From Gorsachius magnificus (Eukaryota; Chordata; Aves; Pelecaniformes; Ardeidae), in assembly GCA_034008185.1 (NCBI GenBank), contig CM067082.1:11516984-11580983 (forward strand): DNA of 64,000 nt. The letters are read 5' to 3'. The notes beneath the pieces are model-generated. The model had not been told where the DNA came from and did not search any database. It worked only from the letters and a program-made list of their open reading frames with translations. Position 1 is the first letter of the stretch. Every line of letters begins with the position of its first letter. The translations under genes were made by a program, and so were the position numbers. Shown here in pieces: positions 1 through 12,510 of the stretch.

Positions 1-3000
1 TGATACAGGTCTACCTGTACACGCTGGCGTGGCCTTCATGGCAACACCACAGGCAGTAACCTCAGAGGAAGAGTCCGAGGAACCCTTTCCACCCTTCACA
101 CGGACCAGCAGGCCCACACAACACGCAGCAGAGGAAAGCCACGCATCTCTCATGCCTGTTGAGCTGTATCTCGAGAACAGACCAAGCCTAAGACACCCTC
201 TGCCATCCCTCCCTCTGAGGAACGCTTCCAGGGCTCCTGAGCCCAAGGCACAAGAAGCGAGGAGCCATGCATGTTGATGAGGAAAAACATTTGCAGCAGG
301 AGGGAAGCTAAAAAATAAATCAAGCTTCAACTTTCTTTTCTGCGACCAACATTTTCAATTCTCCAAAGGTGGTAAATTGAAACCAGGTAATTTTGGTCTA
401 TTTTTTTCCAGCTCCTGTCTTTCTCCTCTTGTGGCTTGGGATGAGGCAATGTGATAAGCCCATTTATTTCAGCTCTCTTTGTATCTCATCAGTTTGGAAA
501 ATACATCACTGCCATGCTCTGGAGCTGGAGATGCAAACAGTGCAGATGAGTGCGAGGGACTTGTCATCCTCACTTCCAAAAATAAAGCAGCAAGTTCCTC
601 TGGCATAAAGTAAAGGCACAAAGCTTCCTCCAGAAGCAATATATTTAATGTGTGCATGTGAGCAGGGATGCTTGAAAAATTAAGTCTTAGATATGTGGAC
701 AAGTAAGACTGTAGAGATTTGGTGATCGTTTTTACATGCTCAGGTGTCTGCTGGCCTCTGCGATGGGCTCTGCAGAGGCGGGCACGGGTGATGCAGGACA
801 TGGGAAGTGGGCAAGAGAACAGGAGGAAGCTGGGGGCGGTAGGAGAAACTACTCAATCAAAAATCAACACCTGGACTCATTCCACTCCTTGTCTGATGGA
901 TATTTGAGTGAGGTGGGAAGGAGGGAAAATGTTTGGCTGGTTTGAGGGGTTTTTTACCTTGTTATGAAGCTTCAGTCCCACTCTGTAGGTCAGGAAGCTG
1001 GCTTGTGGCATCACCTCTCCTCCTTCCTCCTCTGTCTCCCCTTGTGCACCTTCCTCCCAGGCAAAATCCATCTCTAAGGCAAGAGCTATACTCCAGGCTT
1101 TTCTCCTTTTGAGTGCTCCCAACAGCAACACAGCATTGATTTTAGTTGCTTGTGAGAAGCAGCCTACTCCCTTCTTGCTCCTTGTGTGATACTGGAGATA
1201 TAAACTTAATCCCACCCTCCCCAAAGTCTGGGAAGGGCAGCCTGGAGAGTTCAGAAAGTCTTTTGAAATATTGTAATCCAAGCCGAATCACAGCTTGTCA
1301 AGCTTCATCATCCAAACAGTGGATGCACCTATAAAGAAAATACAATTTTAATATCCAGATCGGGACAGATTGACAAACTTTCAGGTTTTATACCGATTTC
1401 TGTTAGTATTAAAGAGATTAAATGTTTACCCCTGTGGGAGAGTAATGTCTGGTTCACCCTTCAAAGGATACCCTGACCTTGCAGTGCTGATGGAAGAACA
1501 CCTTGTTCTTGCCTGAAAATTCAGCCAACAGATATGAACAAAGAAAGCTGAAAAAACTCAATTCTGTTATCCTTGGAGGGTTTCAAGACCTTGATGGTTT
1601 TTTTTTTCCCATTCTAAATTAGTGAAAAAAAAAAAAAAAGATTAAAACCTTGAAATGTTGAAGGTTACTAAATTCAGACTCATTTTGATTTGAAGCACTT
1701 TGTTTCAACAGATGAAAATTTTCCCTTCAGCACCATAAACTTTTACGCTTTTCACTGTAACTTGCATTAGAAACAAAGAGCCATTTCAAATACAAACCAA
1801 AATACAAATACAGTTGGGAAGTTCAGATGTGCTGTCAGTAGCCAACCCTCTCCAAAATATTGCTACGCTTTTCCCAAAAAGGAGTAGTTATGGAAGCCGA
1901 AGGCGCATTCAACTTCAATAACGGTGGCATATTAGTGAAAAATTCCCAGTCAGCTCAAATGCCAACAAAGGGAACATTGAGCTGCTTTACAAATGAAATG
2001 GATTTTAATATAAAATGCAATACACTTAGTTTTAAATGTACATTCTATCCTAAACCAATTTCAGTACTCAACAACAGATTCATCTAGACGAGCAAAATGA
2101 CTGCACTGCGCATCAGTTAATACTAGCTCAGACATTGCTCCACTGGGTATAAAATATTGGTCCAATGAGGTAGAAAAAACTCCCAAAACCAAATCTAGAT
2201 TAAATTCTAAGTTTTGTCAAAAATAGCAATTTTTTGTGTACAGATAGAAACAGAAACACGGTATCTATGTACTTCATCGAGAACTGAAAGTTTTCAGAAT
2301 GTCCAAGAGCTCCTCCCAAGGACACTGGTCAGGTGCAAGCAGTCCAATGCAATGGTCCTGAGAAAGAAATGAGAAGCCTTCCTCTGCTTTCAGAGGACAT
2401 TTGAAAGAGATGGAGAATCAACACAATGGAGAGATCTACAAGACTTCTTTGGATGGCAAGAGCTGCAGAAGAAGCAACTGGCAGCCCCATCTCACCAGGA
2501 ATGAACTGCAAACAAACTCCAACCCAGCAACCAAGGAGGAGGACACAGAAACTAGTTCAGGTTTAAGAGGTAGATGGGAGTAACTTGTAATTTAGCCTCA
2601 TTAAAAGCAGAGATCTCTTTTATCAATGAATATTTGGTCTTCCTCAGATTTGATGTTCTTAGCTACGGAGACCCGCAGTGGAATGACAGGCTGGCAGGAG
2701 AAGCATTGGAAGGGCTGGTCTATACTGCTCCCTTGGGCGCAGAATGCGGCACAGGAGGTACAAAGCCACCGAAGCTGAAAGGCATTTTTGCCAGGGAAGC
2801 TGAGAGGGGTGGTTCAGGGAAGCTGAGGGAGATGGATCACCTCATTGCCAAAGGAAACAAGGTCATAACTGGTGTGGTGGAAGCAAATGGCTCTGGTACT
2901 CCTGGGAGCACAGGAAGGGCAGCTTAGGAAGACAGGAATTGGAAACAGGGCCTAAGCCCTGTGGCAATACCATCCACAGCTCCAGAGGGATGGGTCTTTG

Positions 3001-5279
3001 ACCACCTCTTGCCGTTTTCTGTCTTTATGTGTCACACGTTTACACGCCATGCCATCTCTCTTGCTCCGAGACCTGCTGCGATCTTCTGGGGGCATGGCTC
3101 TCTCAAGTTCCCCCCACCCCAAGCCTCTGCAGCCTCCTCTTGTGTTGCATGATGCTATTCATTGAGTCCATCTCCAGCCTCTGAATTACTGGGCCAGGCT
3201 TGCTCCCCGTCATGTAACCAAACGCATCTGATGGCCCATCCTTGGCCAGGTCATGATGCTGTGTCACGCATTAGAGAGGAGGAAACGTGAATAAGGTGAG
3301 ATCTATGCCTTTGGGCCATCCGTCTCACACGCCCGGACGACACCAACATCTCCTCCCCACTGAAGTGCTTTGCCACATCCCAACCACAGGCTTTTACCTT
3401 CTCCCCCCATTTTAACCTGCATAACCTCCAATGTCACCTCGCCACCCCTGGAAGGAGGTGACACACTAGCCCTAATTTTGGGTGATGACAGTCTTTTTTT
3501 ATTCCAAGACCTTGTGGCTGCCGCGCACCTTTTAAGAGCAGGTGTCCACGTCAGGGCTTTCCAATGAGCGCCACAAACCGGTCTGCTCTGAAGACATACT
3601 CCCTGAGACGTTGAAAACCAGCCACCAGCAGAAGTCATTGAGGAAGAGGGAGGAAGAGCAGGGTGGTGTGAAGAGCTCCAGCGCAACCCAGGGCTGGGTA
3701 TGTATTGGAAAAGCTGTGACCGTAGATCAAGGGTTTGCAATGTGCAGCCTAGAAAGAGACTGCATGGCTCAGGGCATCTGGAATTACGGAGCGCTACCCC
3801 CAGGCTGCCAGCGATATTCCCCTGGGCAGGGCACGACACTGAGCTGGTGACATTAAAAGCACAGCTTCCAGCAGCATCCCAGCTGCCCAAAGCCGAGCTG
3901 TCCCAAAGCTGACCCTCCCTGGGAGGAACAACGCATGCTGACAGTCCCGGCACAGGGATTAGCAAGGCAGTGTCGAAGTGCTAAACACAGACACAACCAG
4001 GGAGTGAAACAGTCCCCCACAAATACGGGGCCAGGCAGGGATATCTTTTCACACATCAGTCGCTGCCCAAGCAGAGCTTACCCTGTTTTCGGCTGAAGTC
4101 AGTGTTCAGACAGACAAATGTCTTGCCCATGTGGCTGAGCTGCAACAGCACAGGTACACAGTGACCTGGAACCAGCAAACCTGGGGCATGGTACTTACAG
4201 CAATTACGTGCAAGACTACCTCCAAACACCCTACCCGAATGGTAAAAGCAAGAATAGTTTGGGTTATGGCCTGGACTGCCTTCCTCTCCCACGCTTCCTC
4301 AGCAGCTGGTTGTCCCTGCTTCTGCTGCTGTCTAAATTTCCCCCTCTTCCACTCCTGCATTACTAATAAATAAGCATCACACATAGCAGCAGGCAGTAAA
4401 ATGCAGGAGCAGGGCTGCTGAAGGCACCGATTTCAACAGTGGCTTAAGCAGATGTGCTAAGGAAACATCTGGATGTTATTACCAAAAGGCTTTCTAGGTT
4501 CCCCTTCAGATCAACACCTCTATTTCCTCTGAGTCATTATACATAAGAAACAACATAGAACTGATAATAAAAGCACCTCAACTGGAAATACAGTCAGCCC
4601 TCTGTGTCCAACATCTAGGAATAGGCTAGCGCTGACCCAAACCCTCAATGGGGGCAGCCAACCCATGACTCCTGAGCAAGGAGCTTGGAGCTAACACTCC
4701 GCAGTCAGCAAGGACAGGCTTGGCTGGCACAGGGCTTGCGGGTTAACCACCGCCACGATTAATCACCGTGGCAGAAAGCGATCCATCGAGAGCTGAAGAG
4801 GTCAAAAAGAATTGCAGGACTCTGGAGCCCAGCAGCACACAGTCCGTCCTGTCCCACCACGCATTGGAGATACATCTCAGTGTTATTCCCTTCCTGTGGA
4901 CCACCTTCCTTCCCCCAGCTCTGTAAAATACATTCCTAGCAGCTCTCAGCTATATAAAGATTTTTGATGTCTGGCTGGTAGAGTGAGAAAGGTTGGAATA
5001 AAACTCCTTTCAGAACACAAACCAAGAAAAAAATGCATCAGAAAGACTAATGAGACGCTTGGCGTATTAAAGAAATGGCTCCATGGAAACTTTTCAAACA
5101 TACGAGACCTACAGGACTGGCTGAGGTAAGAGGCGTAATTAGCCCAACATGAGCTCGCACGGCAGGTCCACAACGCTTGGATGCACAAATGAGGGATGTC
5201 ACATACCAGCGGAGAGGCCCTGTTATCTGTGGGCCTTGGGCTGGCACAGTTGATGGGAGTGCGAGGTTTAAGACTTGTA
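1..5279. other. Unique non-coding stretch, no gene seen
   Basis: I see no supported gene, RNA or full repeat here. The part from about 1340 to 2330 is AT-rich and has a T run near 1599 and an A run of 15 near 1627-1641. The longest reading frame (3303-3965, minus, 220 codons) shows no domain, has a composition rich in Ser, Gly, Pro and Cys like translated non-coding DNA, and has no recognisable homologue by eye. The short inverted repeat near 4752-4772 (6-bp arms) is too weak to call. Confidence 0.6.
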
Positions 5280-5762
5280 CCCACACTTCAAGAATAATGC
5301 TGGAAAAACTGGAGAGGGTTCAGAGGACAGCCGCAAGAACAAACCCAGGCTTGTACCGAGGAGCTCAAGGAAGTCAATCAAAGAGAAAGTTAAAAGGTAC
5401 CTCACAGCCTGTAGGTACCTGTCGGGAGGAGTGCTCTCCAGCCTACCAGGCAAAGGCATAACAAGACCAAAGGTTGAAAGTTGAAGCTTGACAGAAAACA
5501 AACCAGAAGCAAAGATACTGTTTTTCAACACTGCAGGTAATTAACAGAGGGAAGAGTCCTCCAGCTGGCACAGCCAATGATCCAGCACTGGCAGTTTTTA
5601 AAATAAGATGGGATTCCACCTTCCGTCTCTTGCTCCCCCCAAAATGCACATCTGGGTCCATCCACAACTCCTGAACCCGGAGTGGAAACTAATTCAAGGA
5701 ATTTCTGTTATACCACAGGTTGGACTAAACAAGCACCGTGACCTTAAAACCTAGAAATCAAT
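5280..5762 (+). mobile_element. Ancient, highly diverged CR1 LINE fragment (ORF2 C-terminus to 3' end)
   Basis: The order of landmarks follows the 3' part of an old amniote-type CR1. It starts with the CTGGAGAGGGTTCAGAGGA block (about 5309), then AAAGAGAAAGTTAAAAGGT (about 5380) and the TACCT step at 5415. Next come AAAGGTTGAAAGTTGAAGC (about 5470), GGTAATTAACAGAG (about 5537) and the AGTTTTTAAAATAAGATGG block (about 5594). It ends with ACAGGTTGGACTAAACAAG (about 5716) and an AAACCTAGAAATCAATGAG tail. The reading frame is broken throughout. This copy resembles CR1 lineages found in turtles and crocodilians more than the young avian copies elsewhere in this window. The family name is inferred from remembered consensus, not from a search. 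Confidence 0.6.
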
Positions 5763-6078
5763 GAGGTACAAAGAACGAGAGGCCCAATTATCAGTGGTTG
5801 GGCCCCTTCAGCCCCAGAGATCCCTGCCCCATCCACAGGTCCTCTGCACCCCATCACTACCAAGACAAGGATTTTGCCAAAGAGCAGCAAAAGCGCCAGA
5901 TCCCTGCCACAAGCAGCAAAGCAAGATGCTGTTAAACCAAGAAACCCACACTCTTTTTTTTTTTTTTCTTCCAGCTAAGGAGCTGGGAAAAATCACAACC
6001 AGCCAAAAGCAAGTCAAAAAATTACACCAACAGGGCAAAACCAAAGCACAATACAAAAAGTAAGTATTTTAGAATCAT

Positions 6079-6249
6079 TCACTGGAACAACCTCCCCAGG
6101 GATGTGGTGGAGTTCCCATCACTGGAGGTTTTCAAGATGCAACTGGACAAGGTGCTAGATAACCTCATCTAGGCTCCCCTTCCCACCAAAGGTTGGACCA
6201 GATGATCTTTCAAGGTCCCTGCCAGCCTGGGCTGGTCTGTGAATGGCAC
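6079..6249 (+). mobile_element. CR1 LINE 3' end, 5'-truncated
   Basis: The fragment begins inside the last part of ORF2 with a frame like 'TGTGGTGGAGTTCCCATC...GGAGGTTTTCAAGATGC' and runs through GGTTGGACCAGATGATC to the CAAGGTCCCTGCCAGCC block and a degraded octamer end (GTCTGTGAATGG). It sits about 300 bp downstream of the older CR1 relic, in the same orientation, but is clearly a different and younger subfamily. It is a dead fragment of about 170 bp, typical of 5' truncation during target-primed reverse transcription. Confidence 0.85.
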
Positions 6250-7620
6250 ACAAAACTTTCCTGGTTTTATTTAAACCCTGAGAGAAGGGGATTTAGATTC
6301 TCTTTCACAGTCAGAAAAATTTCTTAAGTGATTTCCCAGCACATGTATTCCCTTCCCCTCCCCGGGAGCTGAGGAGATGGGACAACTGCAGCTCCCCAGC
6401 ATTAGCCATCATTTGGAAGGATGTCCCTTCAATTAGCTTTCTGGCAGAGCTGGATGCAGACATTTGGCAGCCAGATTTACCAGTGGACGCAGAAATGGAA
6501 ATAAAATTGAGAAAGGAATCACTTTCCCCAGATGCTTACGCCAGAAATCCCCATCATGGAGCACGGTCCTCCCGTCCCGGGCGGCAGGAACAAGCCAGGG
6601 ATGCCTCTGCAGGTGTCACACCGTAGCGGGCAAGAGGACAGTCATTTATCAGAGCAGGGTGACTTCCTGAGCTTGTTAAAACAGCAGTTAAAACCAGTGG
6701 AGACCAGCTGTGTTTTGACACCGTTCCTTAATTCCTGCTTTTGAGATTTCACCGCTTATTGGTAGTTTTTCCAGACAAGTTACCTGAGGGCAGCTGGGCT
6801 TCTCCGCTTTGGATGTAGCTAACGTGTCTTCCCAGCCACGGCTGTGATTTAGCCCGGAGCTGCGACGCCTGTGGTCTGGCACTGCAACCTCCTCTACGAC
6901 ACACTGGACCAGGAGCCTTTTTCTCTCCTTCCCTGTGGTCCAGCTTACAGCAGTCGTAATTCAATTAGCCAGGGCCCCGGTGCCCTATCTGCTAATGGTT
7001 TGCTCTCTCACGCAGGGGCCGCGAGGATAAACATCAAATCATGCCTCCGGGCTGGAGATGATGTTCAGGAGGATTGTGCAGAAGGGAATGGGCAATAAGG
7101 CAGACTGCTCAAAAACTGGTTAGTAGAACCGCATCTTCTCAGCAAATCTGTGGATCCCTAAAACTCAAGAGATCGCAAGGGGGTAGCTGGGGGATCCCAA
7201 ATTGGCATCTCTGACGCCCCTAAATCAGGGGTCAGCAGCACAAGTTGGAGGAGCGGTGACAGCGATGACTGAGCTGTGAATCAGAGCTGGGTGCATTTGT
7301 AAAAGCAGCTGTTAGAAAACCCATTAATTTCTGCTGATCCATGCTCCTCCAAGCTCGTTTTACATTATGTTAATACAGGTGTTTTGAAGTCACTCAGCTC
7401 AAATGCTGCAAAGCCCACAGGATTACAGAACTGTTTCTCTGGCATCTGGCATTAGAAAGGCTCTAAATATTTTAATAAGTAGATTTACTTCTTACCACAC
7501 TCAGTCTTAATGGCTTAGGAAGAGGGTGGGGAAAAAAAGGTGGAAGTGGGAGGGCTTAATTAACTTATACCAGGAATGGAGGCCTGCCAAAACTGTCTCC
7601 AGGAGCAGCAATAATGACAC
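6250..7620. other. Unique non-coding stretch
   Basis: No repeat family, RNA gene or convincing reading frame is visible. The longest open frames are under 80 codons and overlap one another on both strands. Confidence 0.6.
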
Positions 7621-7641
7621 ATCATCATCATCATCATCATC
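7621..7641 (+). repeat. (ATC)7 trinucleotide microsatellite
   Basis: Seven perfect ATC units in 21 bp. This is long enough to be polymorphic. It lies in non-coding sequence; the poly-Met/His frames it creates on either strand are not taken as coding. Confidence 0.95.
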
Positions 7642-8830
7642 AAAAGGCAAACCACCACAATCCCTGTCAACGTTATGATAAGGCTGGCAGGAGGCCAGTT
7701 TGGGATCTGAACAGTGCAGACGATCATGTTAACCTGATCCCGCCATGACCATGTCGGAGGACGAAAAGAACCTACTCTTCCCCAAAGGGAGGACAGCGCT
7801 CTATTTAAAAAGTTGTTAGCACAATGCAGAGCATGGAGAGCTTCACCAGCTCTGCTGGTGGAGAGGGCTGTGTTGTCTTGGGTTTCTTTCTTTCTTTCAA
7901 CATGAATCTCACCAAATAACACCATGCAACTTCATCCAGACCCACACTGTCTCTCAGGATACCTGGTCTCTCAAGATTTGGTGCACTTCTCAAAAACTGT
8001 AGCTTCTGGAGTCATGTGAAAATACAAACATTAAAATTTTGTCTGTCTTCCTAAACAGGGGAGATATTATCTAAATTGAGTAGATTGGGAAGTGTTTATA
8101 CATCACAAAAAATATTTAGAAGTCACAGATATGTAAAAGTAGTCTTAAATATCTAACTTTATGTACACATGCATATGCATATGATGCACACACACATACT
8201 TTTAAATCTGTTGTCTTTTTATACCTTACTGATGATTTTGCTTCGCTTTTATTAGTGTCACACCTTAATTTCTCTGATCATACAGGCTGAATGAGCATAA
8301 GGAGGTCCATGCCCATGGACTAAAGGCACTTGAGCTAAAGGAACAAAGTTCCCAACTCTGATGCTCCAAAATGCCCATTGATGTTAATCATATTTAGGCT
8401 TCCAGGGTCCATTTGTGCTTCTGGACTCCAGGATTTTCACATCTACTGGGTTCCTCCAAGCCTCAAAAGCGTGTCCCAGGACGTGTCCTTCACTGCATCC
8501 TCTCTTACAGAGCTGAAAAGCCCTAAGGATATAAATGCCCTGGTCCAGCCCTTCCTGCAAGCAGAAAGCAAATCCCCACTCCTGGCTGGTTTGTATGAAG
8601 TCTTCATCTTCATGGTGTGGGTTCATGGCTGTGCATTTGCAGTAACTTCCCTTCATCTTCCTTCAGAGCTTAAAATGTGCGGCTCCACTGTGACAGCAAT
8701 CGGATTAAGAGAGTGAACTAATCTGGCACAAAAACCAAGGAGCTGCTATTGCTCCCTAAGAAACCTGGAGGCTGCAGTCAACATCCAGCCTCCTCCAGCC
8801 CTGGACCTGCACGTGGTGGCTGGAAAATTT
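7642..8830. other. Unique non-coding stretch, AT-rich part
   Basis: An AT-rich block lies at about 8010-8270, including an alternating purine-pyrimidine run (ATGCATATGCATATGATGC then CACACACACA) at 8169-8197. No gene or repeat family is recognised. Confidence 0.55.
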
Positions 8831-8872
8831 GGGGGGGAGGTGGGGGAGGAGGAAGGGGGGCTAGTGATGGGG
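8831..8872 (+). repeat. G-rich purine tract with G-quadruplex pattern
   Basis: Four G runs (7 G at 8831, 5 G at 8842, 6 G at 8855 and 4 G at 8869) are separated by 4-9 bases, almost all purine. The spacing fits a loose G-quadruplex motif on the plus strand. Function is unknown; simple purine tracts are common in bird introns. Confidence 0.7.
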
Positions 8873-10489
8873 ATGAACTTTTGGGGCTGCAAAGCATGGG
8901 AATCACTTTCTAAGACTTTAAGGACCATTGGGTCATCCTGGCTGAATCTTGTGTAAGGGAGGTCACCTTTGATTTGAGCTGTATTGCTAGTGTTTGCCCA
9001 AGCCCCACCTTCCAGGGAGGCATGCAGGCTCCATGCAAAGATCTTGAGATATGGAGATGGTAACTCACCTTTTTGATAGCTGGCTCGAATACTTAAAAGC
9101 CTTTGGTATTTAAAAAAGGCACTTTAACTCTGATTTATCTGCATTGCATTTGCAGCTAGGGGTGCCTGTGATATAGCTGCCGGCTGTGGGAGGTGCTTTG
9201 ACTGGTGATTTCCTCAGCTGTTCACAAAATCCATCTCCAGGAGAAACCCTGGGGCCCCTCAGCTCTCTTCCCCTGCAGACAGCCTGTCTTCTGCTCCCAC
9301 CCTTTTTATTTATTTCTAATCACCAAAGGAGAAGAGGAGCTTTCAAAGGATTTAGCACAAGAGCCTGGCTGTGGGTGACAGGGGAGGGGGGGTGACACCA
9401 CCATAAAAAGGAGAGGGGAGGAATGGAAGGGAAGGGCAGAGCAAATGCTTCCATCCCCATTGTTTCCATTCCAAGGTGAATCCACGCAGTTTTCCCCCAA
9501 CCACTTTGTTCCCTGGTTTCTTCACACCCACTTTTTTTCCCTGGTTTCCCAACGCCTCCTGCTCTCTACCAGCTTTTCAGATACTCACAGACGTAAGGAT
9601 GCCCGTCCCCAAACATCCTCCTCGGATGCCTCATGACCACAAACTCCTGTGACCCTATGCCATTCTCCCACAGCCTCTCATTAATAATGTTTATTATCCA
9701 AGTTACTAAACCTTCTCCTCAGCGCCCACACCTCGAAGGGCAATTCTAACCTGGACAGGTCTACCTCCTAAGCAGCGCTCGACACCAAGCAGGGAAACCT
9801 GGGCTAAGAAGATGCTCACGGTCACACCAACTGCTTCTGATACAAACAGGGATCTCATTCCAGCACCCAGAGCCACATCCATGCAGCCAGCTCCTCCTGC
9901 CAAGCCTGGCGGCCGTCCGCAGCATCTTCATCCCACTTGCAAGGGCACAAGTTTCGAGAGCCTTGTACCAATGCTTCAGCACTTCCACAGAAAACACTCT
10001 TTGGTATTCAAAAGGTTTATTTTTAAAATGCAGTTGTTTATCTCTAAGCACAGTTTCATTTGCAATTTATGTCAGCAAAATAAAAACCAAAAAGCAAAAC
10101 AAACAAAGAAAAAGAGCCTGCCTGACTTGGAAGCCTAAAAATAGACCTGCGTATGGCAAATAGTGAACTGTCAGGTAAAGGCTGCGGATTGAAGGTTCAG
10201 GTGAATAATGTGTTTGTTTTTCCTGCTTCAATACTTTCCTGCTGTTATCACTCTACAAATAAGTCAGCGCACGCTAATTACTCTGATGGCAATTTCCTGG
10301 GAGCTGGTACTTAAGTAGCAGGCCAAATTTATTCCCCAGCATCATGGACTAGTCCTCCCCACGCAATCCCAAACAAATAGACAGCCCCAGCTGCCAAATC
10401 GCCCCATCCCTTCCATCCTCGCCACAGACCCAGCGCTCCAGTGCGGTCCCACTCCTGACCCCAACACCGGCTGCAGGGACACTGGGCCC
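8873..10489. other. Unique non-coding stretch
   Basis: I see no supported feature. Short frames occur on both strands without domain content. A lysine-rich frame near 10080-10160 arises from an A-rich segment. Confidence 0.6.
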
Positions 10490-10976
10490 CTCACAGGAAA
10501 GACGTTGCCTTGCTGGAACATGTCCAGAGGAGAGCAACCAAGTTGGTGACGGGTCTGGAGCACAAGGCTGATGGGGAGCAGCTGAGGGAACTGGGGTTGT
10601 TTAGTCTGGAGAAGAGGAGGCTGAGGGGAGACCTGATCGCCCTCTACAACTACCTGACAGGAGGGGGTAGCGAGGTGGGGGTCGGCCTCTTCTCCCTGGT
10701 AACAGATGACAGGACAAGGAGGAATGGTTTGAAATTGCGCCAGGGCAGGTTTAGGCTAGACATTAGGAAAAACTTCTTCACAGAAAGGGTTGTCAGGCTC
10801 TGGAATGGGCTGCCCAGGGAGGTGGTCGAGTCCCCATCCCTGGAGGTATTTAAAAGATGGGTAGACGAGGTGCTTGGGGACACGGTTTAGTGGTGGGTTG
10901 TCAGGGTTAGGTTAAAGGTTGAACTTCATGATCTTAAAGGTCTTTTCCAACCAAAGCGATTCTACAATTCTACGAC
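10490..10976 (+). mobile_element. CR1 LINE 3' end with open ORF2 C-terminal frame
   Basis: This is a 5'-truncated young avian CR1 of about 490 bp. The start resembles the CR1 block around GGAACATGTCCAGAGGAGAG (10515), and the end has the tail GATCTTAAAGGTCTTTTCC and two degraded octamers (ATTCTACA, ATTCTACG). Within it, 10510-10890 reads openly for 126 codons. That frame matches the extreme C-terminus of CR1 ORF2, downstream of the reverse-transcriptase core, with motifs [36 protein letters not shown] and [20 protein letters not shown]. The catalytic region is absent, so this is not an active element, and the initial Met is simply an internal codon. A 149-bp block (10653-10801) is identical to another copy at 49172-49320, so the subfamily is relatively young. 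Confidence 0.95.
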
Positions 10977-12434
10977 ACCTCGCTCCTGACGAGCCTGGCG
11001 AGAGCCAAGATGCTAACATAGAAGATGGGTCCGGCAGTGCCTGAACCTGGACTTGTCTCCTTCGAGGTGTTTAATGTATGTATAAATGCGGATCCCAAAC
11101 AGGATTTGTGCACTAAAAGGGGCTTAATCTTGGGAGCTGAGAGCACAAGTGACTTTTCTGCAAGGCACATGCATTAAGAGAAAAAGGATGGAGAGGGAAA
11201 AGTCTGTGTTTTTATAAGGCACCCAAAAAACCAGTCTCAAGCCCCTTTTAGCCCCAAACCATTCTACAAGGCTCACGGAGTTCATGTTCATGGGTGAACT
11301 ACATCAAAGAACTGCCCAAACAATGCCTGTGGTTTCTGCTCGCTTGTTGGTTTTTTTTTTTCTCCCCCGCTTGGTATTTATACAGCCATGGATTTGCACT
11401 GTAATTCGGTCAAACACATTAGAGCAAAGATGAAGGGAGGAGAGAGGAGAAGAAAAAAGGGCTGTTACCTGCGTTACATCCCAAATGGCACTGAAATTCT
11501 GTACAAACCTTTGGTGCAACCCCAACCCATATGCGGGCTCGTTGCTGAACGGGCAACACAAACCCAGCATCCTCCTTTGTGAGGTTTTTTTTCAGCCTTT
11601 CAGGGTCTTTTCTGGGGGATGGTTGGCTTGCTCTGGATTTATTGTATCATCATTCCTTTCTGCTTTTACTGCACGGCAAAGGGTTAAGCGACGTTTCGGA
11701 TCCTTCCTGGATGCAACCCCATGCGTAACAAGAAAGCTTCCAGCCCAGTGAAAACAACTTGAAAGAAGGGCAGTGACCCAGCAACACGCTTAAGTTTCGG
11801 GTCACAACATCCCTGCTCAAAACCATCCGTCTTCCTCTGGCCACAGGTTTGCAGCGAGTCACCTCCCATTTGAGCGATTCGTCTCCAGGATTTACAGGAG
11901 AACACCTTTTTGGGACCTAGCTGTTGTTAGCATCCTCTCCTGCACCTGGGATGAGAGCTGTGAGCTAGCAAGGGACACAGCAGGGACACACGGATGCAGC
12001 ATCCCCTTGCATCCAGTAATAAGTGCTAAAAACACAGGGGACCATTAGGAAAAAAAAATAAAAAATTAAAAAACCAAACTGCAATAGTGAGCTTTGGTTT
12101 CATTTACCTTCAACTTCTGCAAGGGAAACTTTGGAAGGAAATGGGTGTTTATAACCCCTCTCAACCTGGACACATGCACACCACATTGCACGGCAGAATC
12201 AAAGCCGTTTGGCTAGCGCAGGAGCATCACCCTGCTCCGTTAGAAGCCCTGGATCAAAGAAAAGAGAAGGTTTGGTGTTACCGCACACTGCGCCAGGGGA
12301 AACGGTGCCTCTCAGAAATGCCACGTGCTGGAAGGCAGCTGCGGAGGGGAAGGATGTGCCCACCTTCCCCTTTTCCAAAAGGGGCTCCCTCAGGCCAGTT
12401 AGAAATAATCACCTGCTGGACCACAGTACTGGGG
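10977..12434. other. Unique non-coding stretch
   Basis: No gene or repeat is supported. There is a T run near 11349-11360 and an A-rich patch at 12050-12070. The long open frame beginning at 12087 is discussed among the rejected items. Confidence 0.6.
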
Positions 12435-12510
12435 ATCATAGAACGGTTTGGGTTGGAAGGGAACTTTAAAGGTCACCTAGTCCAACCCCCCTGCAGTGAG
12501 CAGGGACATC
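12435..12510 (-). mobile_element. CR1 LINE 3' tail, inverted, short
   Basis: Read on the minus strand, this has the CR1 ending: GGGGGGTTGGACTAGGTGAC, then CTTTAAAGTTCCCTTCCAAC and the octamer TTCTATGAT. Only about 75 bp of the element remain. It interrupts the 226-codon plus-strand frame at 12087-12767, one reason not to trust that frame. Confidence 0.9.

Noticed and set aside
3303..3965. 220-codon minus-strand frame
   Set aside because: Composition typical of translated non-coding DNA (Ser, Gly, Cys, Pro, Trp scattered); overlapping frames on the opposite strand; no motif.
10510..10890. 126-codon frame as a host gene
   Set aside because: It is the C-terminal end of CR1 ORF2 in a truncated copy, lacking the catalytic core.
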